This document shows, in pieces, positions 1-10,000 of a stretch of DNA of 64,000 bases; within the stretch, counting starts at the first letter, position 1; each line of letters begins with the position of its first letter. Made by a program: the position numbers and the translations under genes. The notes beneath the pieces are model-generated. The model was not told the origin of the DNA, did no database searches, and saw nothing but the letters and a program-made list of their open reading frames with translations. The stretch is from Acidovorax sp. sif1233 (GTDB taxonomy: Bacteria; Pseudomonadota; Gammaproteobacteria; Burkholderiales; Burkholderiaceae_C). The stretch is taken from contig NZ_JAHUWZ010000002.1 in NCBI RefSeq assembly GCF_019218755.1, forward strand, positions 372,001-436,000, given 5' to 3'.

Positions 1-966
1 TCCAACGCGCGCGCGCTGCCCGGCACGCCGTTCGACGAAGAGTTCGTGCTGTCCAACGACGGCGCGCTGCGCGTGGGCGCGGTGCCCAAGAAGCTCGGCC
101 TCATCGGCTCGGGCGTGATCGGCCTGGAAATGGGCTCGGTGTGGCGCCGCCTGGGTGCCGAAGTCACCATCCTCGAAGGCCTGCCGACCTTCCTGGGCGC
201 GGTGGACGAGCAGATCGCCAAGGAAGCCAAGAAGGCCTTCGACAAGCAGGGCCTGAAGATCGAGCTGGGCGTGAAGGTCGGCGAGATCAAGACCGGCAAG
301 AAGGGCGTCTCCATCGCCTACACCAACGCCAAGGGCGAAGCCCAGGCGCTGGAGGTGGACAAGCTCATCGTCTCCATCGGCCGCGTGCCCAACACCATCG
401 GCCTGAACACCGAAGCCGTGGGCCTGGCCCTGGACGAGCGCGGCGCCATCGTCGTCGATGCAGACTGCAAGACCAACCTGCCCGGCGTGTGGGCGGTGGG
501 CGACGTGGTGCGCGGCCCGATGCTGGCGCACAAGGCGGAAGAAGAGGGCGTTGCCGTGGCCGAGCGCATTGCCGGCCAGCACGGCCACGTGAACTTCAAC
601 ACCGTGCCGTGGGTCATCTACACCAGCCCCGAGATCGCATGGGTGGGCCGCACCGAGCAGCAGCTCAAGGCCGACGGCGTGAAGTACAAGGCCGGTACCT
701 TCCCGTTCCTGGCCAACGGCCGCGCGCGCGCGCTGGGCGACACCACCGGCATGGTCAAGATGCTGGCCGATGCCGACACCGATGAGATCCTGGGCGTGCA
801 CATCGTGGGCCCGCAGGCCAGCGAGCTGATCTCCGAAGCCGTGGTGGCCATGGAGTTCAAGGCCAGCAGCGAAGACATCGCGCGCATCTGCCACGCGCAT
901 CCGTCCCTGAGCGAAGCCACGAAGGAAGCGGCCCTGGCCGTGGACAAGCGCACGCTGAACTTCTGA
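1..966 (+). CDS. lpdA: Dihydrolipoyl dehydrogenase, C-terminal part (cut by window edge)
   Basis: The frame is open from base 1, so the start lies upstream; about 321 C-terminal residues are visible of an enzyme usually near 475. It is the E3 flavoprotein that reoxidises dihydrolipoamide in 2-oxoacid dehydrogenase complexes with NAD+. Visible are the NAD-binding Rossmann motif [14 protein letters not shown], the second FAD-binding motif (GVWAVGDV) and the C-terminal dimerisation domain with the His-Glu catalytic dyad in CHAHPSLSE. The zapE gene follows, an order commonly seen after sucA-sucB-lpdA in Burkholderiales, so this is probably the 2-oxoglutarate dehydrogenase E3; that assignment is inferred because the E1 and E2 genes lie outside the window. 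Confidence 0.95.
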   Translation, partial: SNARALPGTPFDEEFVLSNDGALRVGAVPKKLGLIGSGVIGLEMGSVWRRLGAEVTILEGLPTFLGAVDEQIAKEAKKAFDKQGLKIELGVKVGEIKTGKKGVSIAYTNAKGEAQALEVDKLIVSIGRVPNTIGLNTEAVGLALDERGAIVVDADCKTNLPGVWAVGDVVRGPMLAHKAEEEGVAVAERIAGQHGHVNFNTVPWVIYTSPEIAWVGRTEQQLKADGVKYKAGTFPFLANGRARALGDTTGMVKMLADADTDEILGVHIVGPQASELISEAVVAMEFKASSEDIARICHAHPSLSEATKEAALAVDKRTLNF

Positions 967-967
967 T

Positions 968-1031
968 ATTTGAATAAAAACCGGCTCCAGCGCTTGACCA
1001 TCAAGCGCTGGCAGCTATTAAATTCATAGTA
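968..1031 (-). repeat. Class-A intergenic palindromic repeat, copy 1
   Basis: Read on the minus strand it begins with ACTAT and ATAGCTGCCAGCGCTTGA and ends GAGCCGGTTTTT. Bases 987-1011 form a perfect 11-bp stem (CCAGCGCTTGA / TCAAGCGCTGG) around CCA. It closely matches the copy at 56508. It could end or stabilise the lpdA message. Confidence 0.8.
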
Positions 1032-1047
1032 TCAGGACAACCACCAC

Positions 1048-2145
1048 GTGACCGTCAAACAGGCTTACCTGGCCGAGCTGGCCGCCAAAGGCTTTCAAAG
1101 CGACCCTGCCCAGCTGCGTGCCGTGGATGCCCTCCAGCGCTGCGCCGATGAATGGGCGGCCTACAAGGCCCGCCGCTCCAACGCGCTCAAGAAGCTGATC
1201 AACCGGCCGGACATTCCGCGCGGCGTGTACATGTATGGCGGGGTGGGGCGCGGCAAGAGCTTCCTCATGGAGTGCTTCTTCGACGCCGTGCCCCTGAAGC
1301 GCAAGGTGCGCCTGCATTTCCATGAATTCATGCGCGAGGTCCACCGCGAGCTGGCGGCGCTGCAGGGCACGGTGAACCCGCTGGACGTGCTGGGCGAGCG
1401 CATTGCGCGGCGCTACAAGCTCATCTGCTTCGATGAGTTCCACGTTGCCGACATCACCGACGCGATGATCCTGCACCGCCTGCTGGCGGCACTATTCGAC
1501 AACGGCGTGGGTTTTGTCACCACCTCCAATTTCAAGCCCGACGACCTGTACCCCGGCGGCCTGCACCGCGACCGCATCCTGCCCGCGATCGCCCTGCTCA
1601 ACGAGCGGCTGGAAGTCGTCAATGTCGACAACGGCACCGACTACCGCCGGCGCACCCTGGAGCATGTGAAGCTGTACCACACGCCACTGGGGCCCGAGGC
1701 GGACGCCGAGATGGGCCAGGCCTTCGACCAGCTGGCCGAAGTGCACGACGAAGACCCGGTGCTGCACATCGAGGCCCGCGAGATCCGCGCCCGCCGCAAG
1801 GCCGGCGGGGTGGTGTGGTTCGACTTCAAGACGCTGTGCGGCGGTCCCCGTTCGCAGAACGACTACCTGGAGATCGCGACGCAGTTCCATACCGTGCTGC
1901 TGTCCGACGTGCCCCACATGCCCGTGAGCATGGCGTCGCCCGCGCGGCGTTTCACCTGGCTCGTGGACGTTCTCTACGACCGGCGGGTCAAGCTCATCCT
2001 GTCCGCGGCGGTGCCGCCCGAACAGCTGTACACCGAAGGCCCCCTGGCGCACGAGTTCCCGCGCACGATTTCGCGGCTCAACGAGATGCAGTCCAAGGAA
2101 TTCCTGGCGCTGGAGCGCCGCACTGTCGATACGGGGCTGACATGA
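1048..2145 (+). CDS. zapE: Cell division protein ZapE (AFG1-family P-loop ATPase)
   Basis: 365 residues, the usual length of the family. Walker A is GGVGRGKS (residues 64-71) and Walker B LICFDE (125-130), followed by the family's FHVADITDAM stretch. ZapE is a cytoplasmic ATPase that associates with the Z-ring in E. coli; the mitochondrial relative AFG1/LACE1 acts in protein quality control. The GTG start at 1048 is chosen because the protein then begins MTVKQAYLAEL with an AGGA-like site about 12 bases upstream. Its stop overlaps the start of the next gene (ATGA at 2142-2145), so the two are translationally coupled. Confidence 0.95.
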   Translation: MTVKQAYLAELAAKGFQSDPAQLRAVDALQRCADEWAAYKARRSNALKKLINRPDIPRGVYMYGGVGRGKSFLMECFFDAVPLKRKVRLHFHEFMREVHRELAALQGTVNPLDVLGERIARRYKLICFDEFHVADITDAMILHRLLAALFDNGVGFVTTSNFKPDDLYPGGLHRDRILPAIALLNERLEVVNVDNGTDYRRRTLEHVKLYHTPLGPEADAEMGQAFDQLAEVHDEDPVLHIEAREIRARRKAGGVVWFDFKTLCGGPRSQNDYLEIATQFHTVLLSDVPHMPVSMASPARRFTWLVDVLYDRRVKLILSAAVPPEQLYTEGPLAHEFPRTISRLNEMQSKEFLALERRTVDTGLT

Positions 2146-2840
2146 TCATGCTGAAGCGCCTGGCCCTTGTTGCCCTCGCAGGCTTTGCCTGTGTTTTCGC
2201 GGCCCCTGCACCGGCGCAATCCGGTGCGCCAGCGGGTGTGCCGCAGGGCAGCCCACAGGCCGCGGCCGCCCAGCGCAAGGCGGAGCACGACCGTATTCGC
2301 CACGAGCGCGATGCCGTCAAGGCCCGGCGCCAGCAGGACGAAGCGGCCTGCTACCAGCGCTTCTCGGTGGAGGACTGCCTTCGCGGTGTCCGTGCGGGAG
2401 CGCGTGACGCGGAGTCCCGCCTGCGTGCCCAGGAGATCGAACTCAACGACGCGGAGCGCAAGGAAAAGGCGGCGGAGCGCCTGAAGTCGATCGAGGAAAA
2501 GCAGCGGGCGGTGGTGCCGGAGGGGCCGTCGGCGGGTGCCAGCGCGCCGGATGCCTTGCTGCGCAAGCCGCACGATCCGCAGGGCATGAAGTCCCAGCGC
2601 GACCAGGAGGCAGGGCAACGGGCGCAGCAGCAGCGCGACCGGGTGCAGAAGCAGGCAGAGGAACGGGCTGCCCACAATGCCACGAATGCCGAGCGTGCCG
2701 CGCAGGCGCGCGAACGCCACGCGGCCGCGCTCAAGGCCGCGCAGGAACGCCGCGCACGGATAGAAAAGTCGCAGGCAGAGGCTGCTGCCCAGGGGCGCAA
2801 ACCCGCCGCGCCGCTACCCGCTGCTTCGGCGGCGCGCTGA
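2142..2840 (+). CDS. Exported charged, coiled-coil-like protein of unknown function
   Basis: About 232 residues from the ATG at 2142 (a second ATG at 2148 is equally possible). The N-terminus is a clear Sec signal peptide (MIMLKRLALVALAGFACVF, cleavage probably after APAPAQ). The rest is very rich in Ala, Arg, Glu, Lys and Gln with long helical stretches around residues 45-120 and 150-225, and carries two cysteines in CYQRFSVEDC that could form a disulfide in the periplasm. It is coupled to zapE by a four-base overlap. I do not recognise a functional family; similar small Lys/Arg/Glu-rich exported proteins are common after zapE in Comamonadaceae. Confidence 0.8.
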   Translation: MIMLKRLALVALAGFACVFAAPAPAQSGAPAGVPQGSPQAAAAQRKAEHDRIRHERDAVKARRQQDEAACYQRFSVEDCLRGVRAGARDAESRLRAQEIELNDAERKEKAAERLKSIEEKQRAVVPEGPSAGASAPDALLRKPHDPQGMKSQRDQEAGQRAQQQRDRVQKQAEERAAHNATNAERAAQARERHAAALKAAQERRARIEKSQAEAAAQGRKPAAPLPAASAAR

Positions 2841-2936
2841 GAACGGTTCTGGCGTAGGGCATGCGCAGGCGCCGCGCAGGGATCTGGCGGGGTGGCCTGG
2901 GCCCACCAACCAGCGTCAGCCGGGCCCCGGGGCGTA

Positions 2937-3743
2937 TCAGGGCCGGCCTGCGTCGGCGGGGACCAGGCGCGCCACCTTCTTTTCTTCCACCAGCGCTTCC
3001 ATCTTCACGATGACCAGGGAAAGGTTGTCACCGCCGCCGCGCGCCCGGGAACGGGCTTTCTCGATCAGGAACTCCGTGGCTTCCCGTGGCGACAGCGAGT
3101 CCACCACGGAACCCAGTTCGGTGGGCGAAAAGTAGTGCCACACGCCGTCGCTGCAGGCCATGAGCACGTCGCCCGGCTGCAGCTGAGGAATCACATGGGT
3201 GGTGATGGGCGGGTCGCTTTCGGTCCCCAGGCAGCCCACCAGGATGTTGGAATGCGGGTGGTTGTTGGCCTCCGCCTCGGTGAGCTCGCCCCGGTCCACC
3301 AGTGCCTGGACATAGGAATGGTCGCTGGTGCGAAACACCATGCGCGCGCCCTGAAAGTGGTAGATGCGCGAATCGCCCGCGTGCACCCAGTGGCAGTCGC
3401 CGCGCGGGTTGATGAGGAAGGCCGCGATGGTGCTGTGCGGCTCCTGCTCGGCCGCGATGGCCGTGAGGCGGATGACGATGTGGGCTTCCTCGACCATGCT
3501 CTTGAGCATGGCCACCGGGTCGTCGGTGTCCGGAGAATAGCGTTCGAACAGCTGGCGCGCCGTCATCATGACCTGGTCGGATGCCTTGCGCCCGCCGCTG
3601 CGGCCGCCCATCCCGTCGGCAATCACGCCCAGCACGCAGCCGTTGTGCCGCTCGTGCGAGATCAAGGTCACCTGGTCTTGCTGGTACTCCCGGTCACCCT
3701 TGTGGATACCGGTGGACGCGATGAGGCGAAACGCTTTGGTCAT
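2937..3743 (-). CDS. PP2C-family protein serine/threonine phosphatase
   Basis: 268 residues, a bare PP2C (PPM/Stp1-type) domain without membrane segments. The metal-binding motifs are visible in order: GDREYQQDQ near residue 20, VIADGMGG (Asp 43), the GDSRIYHF motif, SDGVWHYF and the closing GGGDNLSLVIVK. Such enzymes remove phosphate from Ser or Thr with Mn2+ or Mg2+ in the cytoplasm and usually oppose a Hanks-type kinase. No kinase is adjacent; the kinase at 18068 is a possible partner, by inference only. The start at 3743 gives MTKAFRLIASTGIHKGD, in line with the family. Confidence 0.92.
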   Translation of the reverse strand: MTKAFRLIASTGIHKGDREYQQDQVTLISHERHNGCVLGVIADGMGGRSGGRKASDQVMMTARQLFERYSPDTDDPVAMLKSMVEEAHIVIRLTAIAAEQEPHSTIAAFLINPRGDCHWVHAGDSRIYHFQGARMVFRTSDHSYVQALVDRGELTEAEANNHPHSNILVGCLGTESDPPITTHVIPQLQPGDVLMACSDGVWHYFSPTELGSVVDSLSPREATEFLIEKARSRARGGGDNLSLVIVKMEALVEEKKVARLVPADAGRP

Positions 3744-3850
3744 GCTGGTGATTGTGGGGGCGCGTACGCAAACGGCCGTCGCGGAATGCGGGCCAAGCGC
3801 GTATTATCCGCCCGCCTGTGGCATTTTTGCCATCCTGCGGCCCCCACGCC

Positions 3851-4054
3851 TTGAACCTCAGCCTCCATTCTCCGCACCGGCAGCTCATTGCACTGCGCAT
3901 CGAACATGCCGATCTCGATGCCCTGATCGACCTGTGTGCTCCAGACGGGGCACCTGACGAATTCACACTGCGCCGCCTCAAGAAGCGCCGCCTTGCGCTG
4001 CGCGATGCCATGCACCGCCTGGAGCGGGCCCTTCAACCCCAAGAGCCCGCCTGA
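3851..4054 (+). CDS. YdcH-family (DUF465) small protein
   Basis: 67 residues from the TTG at 3851. The pattern HRQLIALRIEHADLDALID followed by LRRLKKRRLALRDAMHRLE matches the YdcH/DUF465 helical-hairpin family, where an EH-L-IE half precedes a LK-RL-LKDE half. Function is not known for the family. Earlier in-frame codons exist back to 3752, but translation from them gives an unlike, Arg/Pro-rich extension. Its TGA overlaps the ATG of the helicase gene (TGATG), so the pair is probably one operon. A TATTAT hexamer at 3802-3807 could be its -10 element, though no good -35 is seen. Confidence 0.75.
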   Translation: MNLSLHSPHRQLIALRIEHADLDALIDLCAPDGAPDEFTLRRLKKRRLALRDAMHRLERALQPQEPA

Positions 4055-6102
4055 TGGCGCTGGCGGAAATGGTTCAGGAGGTGTTCGCCGCCGATGGCGT
4101 GCTGGCGCGGGCGGACGTGCATTTCCAGCCCCGCGCGGGACAGACGGACATGGCGGTGGCCGTGGCGCGCACCATCGAGGCCGGTGGCGCCCTGGTCGTG
4201 GAGGCGGGCACGGGGGTGGGCAAGACCTTCTCCTACCTCGTGCCGGCGCTGCTCAGCGGCGAGCGCGTGCTGCTGTCCACCGCCACCAAGGCCCTGCAGG
4301 ACCAGCTGTTCGCGCGCGATCTTCCGCGCCTGGCCCAGACGCTGGGCCTGCCGGTGCGCATGGCGCTTCTCAAGGGCCGGGCGAGCTATCTGTGCCTGTA
4401 CCGCATGGGGCTGGCGCGCCAGGACGTGTCTGCCCGTGAGCCCGGCGTGGCGCGCGTGCTGGCCAAGGTGGAGAGCTGGTCGCACGGCACCCGCTCGGGC
4501 GATCTGGCGGAGCTGACAGGGCTGGACGAACGGTCGCCCGTGATACCGCTGGTCACATCCACCCGGGAGAACTGCCTGGGCTCCCCGTGCCCGCGTTTCC
4601 GCGAATGCCACGTGCATCTGGCACGGCGGGAGGCGTTGGCGGCGGACATCGTGGTCATCAACCACCACCTCTTCTTTGCCGACCTGGCGGTCCGCGAATC
4701 CGGCATGGCCGAGCTCTTGCCGTCGGTGCGCGTGGTGGTGTTCGACGAGGCGCACCAGATCAACGAGACCGGCGTGCAGTTTCTGGGGCTTGCGCTGTCC
4801 ACGGGCCAGCTGATGGACTTCGGCAGGGACCTCCTGGCCGTGGGGCTGCAGCATGCGCGCGGCCTGGCGGACTGGACGGGGCTGGCCAGCCTGGTGGATC
4901 TTTCGGCCCGGGACTTGCGCCTGACGGTGGGAGAGCGGCGGGGCGGGGCGAAGCTGCGCTGGACGGATGAGGCGCCGCAGGGCGTGGCGGGTGATGCGTG
5001 GCATGCGGCCATCCGCGGCGTGGCGGTCGCCTGCGCACAGGCCCAGGAGGCGCTCGACACGGTCAGCGAAATGGCGCCCGACTTTGTGCGGCTGTACGAG
5101 CGCGGGACCGAACTGCTGGCGCGGCTGGCGCATTTCGCCGGCCCTGGCAACCCTGACGCCGTGCGCTGGATCGATGTGGGCGCGCAATTGCGCCTGATGG
5201 AGTCGCCCCTGGACATCGCCGAGGCCATGCGCACCCGCCTGCTGGCCTCGCCGGCCGAACCGGCGGGCGAAGATGGCTGGCCCGAGGAGTCCGCGGCGGG
5301 CCCCGGCAGGGCATGGATCTTCACGTCGGCCACGCTGGGCGATGACGAGCGGCTGAGCTGGTTCACGGAGCGGGCCGGCTTGCAGGATGCCGAGATCCTG
5401 CGGGTCGCGAGCCCCTTCGACTATGCGTCGCAGGCGGCACTGTACGTCCCGCGCCACCTGCCGTCGCCGGCCGACCCCGCGCACAGCGGCATGCTGGCGC
5501 AATGGGTGGCCCAGGCGGCGGAGCAGCTCGGTGGCCGCACGCTGGTATTGACCACCACGCTCAAGGCCCTGCGCACGATCGGCGATGCGCTCGGAGACCG
5601 GTTTGCGGCATCGGGCAGCCTGGAGGTCCTGGTGCAGGGCGAGTGGCCCAAGCGGCGGCTGATGGAGCGTTTTCGGGAAGGTAGCGAGCACGGACAGCGG
5701 GGCTGTGTGCTGGTGGCGTCGGCCACGTTCTGGGAAGGATTTGATGTGCCCGGCGACGCATTGCAGCTTGTTGTCATCGACAAGCTGCCTTTTCCGCCTC
5801 CGGGCGACCCCCTGGTGGAAGCGCGCACGCAGCGCATCGAAGAATCGGGCGGGAAGGCGTTCAAATCCTACGCGCTGCCGGAGGCGGCCGTCGCGCTCAA
5901 GCAGGGGGCGGGGCGCCTGATACGCCGCGAATCCGACCACGGCATTCTCGTGGTGGGCGACACCCGCCTGGTCACCATGGGCTATGGCAAGCGCCTGCTG
6001 GCGGCGCTGCCGCCGATGCGGCGCCTGGAATCACAGCAAGAATTCGAGGCCGCGGTTCAGGCGCTTACCAGAACTTCCACCACGGATCGGCCTTGGCCCT
6101 GA
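4054..6102 (+). CDS. DinG/YoaA-type ATP-dependent DNA helicase (XPD-like, Fe-S)
   Basis: 682 residues. Walker A is AGTGVGKT (51-58) and the DEAH box lies at 231-234. Four cysteines at 114, 174, 179 and 185 have the spacing of the XPD/DinG iron-sulfur cluster. Members unwind DNA 5' to 3', resolving R-loops, D-loops or forks; E. coli has two relatives, DinG and YoaA, and I cannot tell which this matches. No LexA-like box is seen upstream; expression is probably from the promoter of the small YdcH gene. The last 38 bases overlap, tail to tail, the 3' end of bamD on the other strand. Confidence 0.93.
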   Translation: MALAEMVQEVFAADGVLARADVHFQPRAGQTDMAVAVARTIEAGGALVVEAGTGVGKTFSYLVPALLSGERVLLSTATKALQDQLFARDLPRLAQTLGLPVRMALLKGRASYLCLYRMGLARQDVSAREPGVARVLAKVESWSHGTRSGDLAELTGLDERSPVIPLVTSTRENCLGSPCPRFRECHVHLARREALAADIVVINHHLFFADLAVRESGMAELLPSVRVVVFDEAHQINETGVQFLGLALSTGQLMDFGRDLLAVGLQHARGLADWTGLASLVDLSARDLRLTVGERRGGAKLRWTDEAPQGVAGDAWHAAIRGVAVACAQAQEALDTVSEMAPDFVRLYERGTELLARLAHFAGPGNPDAVRWIDVGAQLRLMESPLDIAEAMRTRLLASPAEPAGEDGWPEESAAGPGRAWIFTSATLGDDERLSWFTERAGLQDAEILRVASPFDYASQAALYVPRHLPSPADPAHSGMLAQWVAQAAEQLGGRTLVLTTTLKALRTIGDALGDRFAASGSLEVLVQGEWPKRRLMERFREGSEHGQRGCVLVASATFWEGFDVPGDALQLVVIDKLPFPPPGDPLVEARTQRIEESGGKAFKSYALPEAAVALKQGAGRLIRRESDHGILVVGDTRLVTMGYGKRLLAALPPMRRLESQQEFEAAVQALTRTSTTDRPWP

Positions 6103-6862
6103 GGCCGCCGCGCACGTACTCGCTCTGGGGGTACGAGGTGTCCATCACCCGGCGCGCATCGTCGCGCAGCTGCGTCATGCCCAGCGCGTCATAGGACTGG
6201 ATGAGGATGTACAGCGCTTCTTCCAGCGCGGGCACGCCCTGGTAGTCGGCCAGCGCCACCTGCGCGCGGCTGATGGCCGCCACATAGGCACCGCGCTGGA
6301 AGTAGTAGCGCGCCACATGCACTTCGTATTGCGCGAGCGAATTGACGATGTAGGTCATGCGCTGGCGCGAGTCCTGCGCGTAGCGCGATTCCGGAAAGCG
6401 GGTGACCAGCTCGCTGAAGGCCTCGAACGAATCCTTGGCGGCTTTCTGGTCGCGCTCGGAGAGGTCCTGGCGCGAGATGAACGAGAACAGGCCCAGGTTG
6501 TCATTGAAGTTCACCAGGCCCTTGAGGTACAGCGCGTAGTCGAACGCCGGACTGGCGGGGTGCAGCTTCATGAAACGGTCCAGCGTCGCGATGGCCTGGG
6601 CCTTCTCGCCGGCCTTGTAGTGCGCGTATGCCTTGTCGATCTGGGCCTGCTGCGCCAGCGGAGTGCCTGCCGCGCGGCCCTCCAGCTTTTCCAGCAGGGG
6701 AACGGCCTTGTCATAGGCGCCGCTGTTCATCTCGTCCTGCGCTTCCGAATGGATGCGGTTGGGGCTCCAGTTGGCCGTTTTGTCTTCGGTCGTGCTGGAG
6801 CAACCCGCCAGCAGACCGGCAAGCAGCAGGGCGGAAACGAGGGGCAGTGGGGCACGCAGCAT
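6065..6862 (-). CDS. bamD: Outer membrane protein assembly factor BamD (lipoprotein)
   Basis: 265 residues. Signal peptide with lipobox LLAG-C (Cys 21) directs lipidation. The body is TPR-rich with the ComL/YfiO signature: alanine-rich helices, LDRFMKLHPASPAFDYALYL and the region around SFEAFSELVTRFPESRYAQD. BamD is the essential partner of BamA in inserting beta-barrel proteins into the outer membrane from the periplasmic side. It is divergent from dnaE, with a 181-base intergenic region, and its 3' end overlaps the helicase gene by 38 bases. Confidence 0.96.
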   Translation of the reverse strand: MLRAPLPLVSALLLAGLLAGCSSTTEDKTANWSPNRIHSEAQDEMNSGAYDKAVPLLEKLEGRAAGTPLAQQAQIDKAYAHYKAGEKAQAIATLDRFMKLHPASPAFDYALYLKGLVNFNDNLGLFSFISRQDLSERDQKAAKDSFEAFSELVTRFPESRYAQDSRQRMTYIVNSLAQYEVHVARYYFQRGAYVAAISRAQVALADYQGVPALEEALYILIQSYDALGMTQLRDDARRVMDTSYPQSEYVRGGLRAKADPWWKFW

Positions 6863-7031
6863 CGCAAGCAGCTTTCAGCAAAAGAGGAGACAGGGGGTGC
6901 AGGATATCTGCGCCGGTCCAGCGGGCCGGGCGCCGTTGGCATCCGGGGCACGGAAAGGCATTGTACCGGCGGCCGTCCCTGTCAAGAGGCGCCGTGCGGC
7001 TGGCTTTCGTGGCGAGGCGCGTGGGGCTTTC

Positions 7032-7037
7032 TACAAT
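7032..7037 (+). promoter_or_regulatory. Possible -10 element for dnaE, implying a leaderless message
   Basis: TACAAT ends six bases before the dnaE ATG, so a transcript begun at normal spacing would start at or within a base or two of that ATG. No Shine-Dalgarno site precedes the ATG, and no convincing -35 is visible (GTGGCG at the expected spacing). Inference only. Confidence 0.35.
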
Positions 7038-7043
7038 GCTCCC

Positions 7044-10000
7044 ATGTTTGTTCACCTGCGCCTGCACACCGAGTTTTCCGTCGTCGACGGTACCAATCGA
7101 ATCGATGAGGTGGCCAAGGCCGCCGCCAAGGACGGCCAGCCCGCGCTGGCCATCACCGATCTCAACAACCTTTTTGGCGCGATCAAGTTCTACAAGGAGG
7201 CGCGGGGCAAGGGCGTCAAGCCCGTCCTGGGGGCCGAGATCTTTCTGGAGGGCGAGGCGGGCGCAGCGCCCTCGCGCCTCATCGTGCTGGTGCAGAACCG
7301 CCAGGGCTACCTCAATCTGTCCGAACTGCTGGCGCGCGCCTGGACGCGCAATGTCGTCAAGAACTTGGCGCTGTGCACCTGGGACTGGCTGCAGGAGCTT
7401 TCGGAGGGGCTGATCGCCCTGGCCGGGGCACAGGCAGGGCCCGTGGGGCAGGCCCTCCTGAAGGGGGATGAGTCGGGCGCCGCCCAGGTGGCCTTGCGCC
7501 TGGCGGGGCTGTTTCCACACCGGTTTTACATCGAGTTGCAGCGGGCGGGCCGCGTGGACGATGAAAGCCACGTGGTGGCCGCGGCGCAGCTGGCGGCGCG
7601 CCTGAGCTTGCCCGTGGTGGCGACGCATCCGGTGCAGTTCGCCACGGCGGACGACTACGAGGCGCACGAAGCGCGCATCTGCATCGCTGAGGGCGAGATC
7701 CTGGCCAATCCGCGCCGCGTGCGCAAGTTCACGCGCGACCAGTACTTCAAATCTTCCGCGGAGATGGAGGCGCTGTTTGCGGACGTGCCCTCGGCCATCG
7801 CGAACACGGTGGAAATCGCGCAGCGCTGCAACCTCACCCTGGTGCTGGGCAAGCCGCAGCTGCCGGACTTTCCCACACCCAACGGCATGCCGATCGACGA
7901 GTATTTCGGGCTTGCATCGTTCGATGGCCTGGAGGCGCGGCTGAAACTGCTGTTTCCCAAGGAGGCCGAGCGCGACCAGCAGCGCCCGCGTTACGTGGAG
8001 CGGCTGGAGTTCGAGATCGGCACCATCCTCAAGATGGGCTTTCCGGGTTACTTCCTCATCGTGGGGGACTTCATCCAGTGGGCCAAGGCCAACGGCTGTC
8101 CCGTGGGGCCGGGCCGGGGCTCGGGCGCCGGCTCGCTGGTGGCCTATGCGCTCAAGATCACCGACCTGGACCCGCTGCAGTACAACCTGCTGTTTGAGCG
8201 CTTCCTGAACCCCGAACGGGTGTCCATGCCCGACTTCGACATCGACTTCTGCCAGTCCAACCGGGACCGGGTGATCGACTACGTGAAGGACAAGTACGGC
8301 AAGAACGCGGTGAGCCAGATCGCCACCTTCGGAACCATGGCCGCCAAAGCGGCCATCCGCGACGTGGGCCGGGTGATGGACATGAGCTACATGTTCTGCG
8401 ACGGCATCTCCAAGCTGGTGCCGGGCAAGCCCGGCATGTCGTACACGCTGGCCTACCCGCCCGAGGTGAAGAAGGAAGGCGACAAGAACAACTACGCGCT
8501 GGAACTGGAGCCGCAGCTGTACGAGCGCGTGCAGAAGGAAGAGGACGTCAAGACCATCATCGAGATGGCCCAGAAGCTCGAGGGCATGACGCGCAACATC
8601 GGCATGCATGCGGGCGGGGTGCTGATCGCGCCGGGCAAGCTCACCGACTTTTGCCCGCTGTACCAGCAGCCGGGCAGCGAATCGGCCGTGAGCCAGTACG
8701 ACAAGGACGACGTGGAGGCCATCGGCCTGGTGAAGTTCGACTTCTTGGGCCTGGCCACGCTGACCATCCTGGAGATCGCGCGCGAATTCATCATGAAGCG
8801 CCACAAGGGGCAGGAGAACTTCACGTATGAAGCCGTCCCGCTGGACGACGGGCCCACCTACCGCCTGTTCTCGGAAGGCAAGACCGAGGCGGTGTTCCAG
8901 TTTGAAAGCCGGGGCATGCAGGGCATGCTCAAGGAGGCGCGCCCCAGCCGGCTGGAGGACCTGATCGCGCTCAACGCGCTGTACCGCCCGGGCCCCATGG
9001 ACCTGATCCCCAGCTTCGTGAACCGCAAGCACGGCAAGGAGGTCGTGGAATACCCGCACCCGCTGGTGGAAAAGGTGCTCGCCGAGACCTACGGGATCAT
9101 GGTGTACCAGGAGCAGGTGATGCAGACCGCCCAGGTGCTGGGGGGCTACAGCCTGGGCGGCGCCGACATGCTGCGCCGCGCCATGGGCAAGAAGAAGGCC
9201 GAGGAGATGGCCGAGCACCGCGAGATCTTCCGCAAGGGGGCCGCCGAGAAGGGCATTGGCCAGGAGAAGGCCGACGAAGTGTTCGACCTGATGGAGAAGT
9301 TCGCCGGTTACGGCTTCAACAAGTCGCACGCTGCCGCGTACTCGCTGCTGGCGTACCACACCGGCTGGCTCAAGGTGCACTTCACGGCCGAGTTCTTCTG
9401 CGCCAACATGACCGTGGAAATGGACGACACCGACAAGCTCAAGGTGCTGTTCGAGGACGCGCAGAAGATGGGGCTCTCGTTCGAGCCGCCGGATGTCAAC
9501 CGGGGCTTCTACCGCTTCGAGCCGGTGACCGACAAGATCATCCGCTACGGCCTGGGGGCCGTCAAAGGCACGGGGCAGCAGGCCATCGAAGCCATCGTGG
9601 CCGCGCGCGAGGGGCGGGGCGAGGGGCCGCAAGGCTCGACCACCGGCCCGTTCAAGAGCCTGTTCGACTTCTGCGTGCGGGTGGACCGGGCGCGCCTGAA
9701 CAAGCGCACGGTGGAGGCGCTGATCAAGGCGGGTGCGTTTGACTCGCTCCATCTCAATCGCGCCGCCCTGGTGGCTTCCATCGACCGCGCGTTCGATTTT
9801 TCGGCGGCCACGCTGGCCAATGTGAACCAGGGGGGGCTTTTCGACATGATGGGCGACGACGCCCATGGCTCGAGCACGCAGGAGCCGGATCTGGTGGATG
9901 CCATGCCCTGGGGCATCAAGGAGCGGTTGACGCAGGAGAAAACGGCGGTCGGCTTCTACCTCTCCGGCCATCTGTTCGACGAAGTCGCCACCGAGGTGCG

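Noticed and set aside
4000-4054. LexA (SOS) box before the DinG-like gene
   Set aside because: No CTGT-N8-ACAG-type palindrome found upstream of the helicase or of the YdcH-like gene.
4033-5940. 635-codon minus-strand frame opposite the DinG-like gene
   Set aside because: Shadow frame; composition is His/Arg/Gln-rich without recognisable structure.
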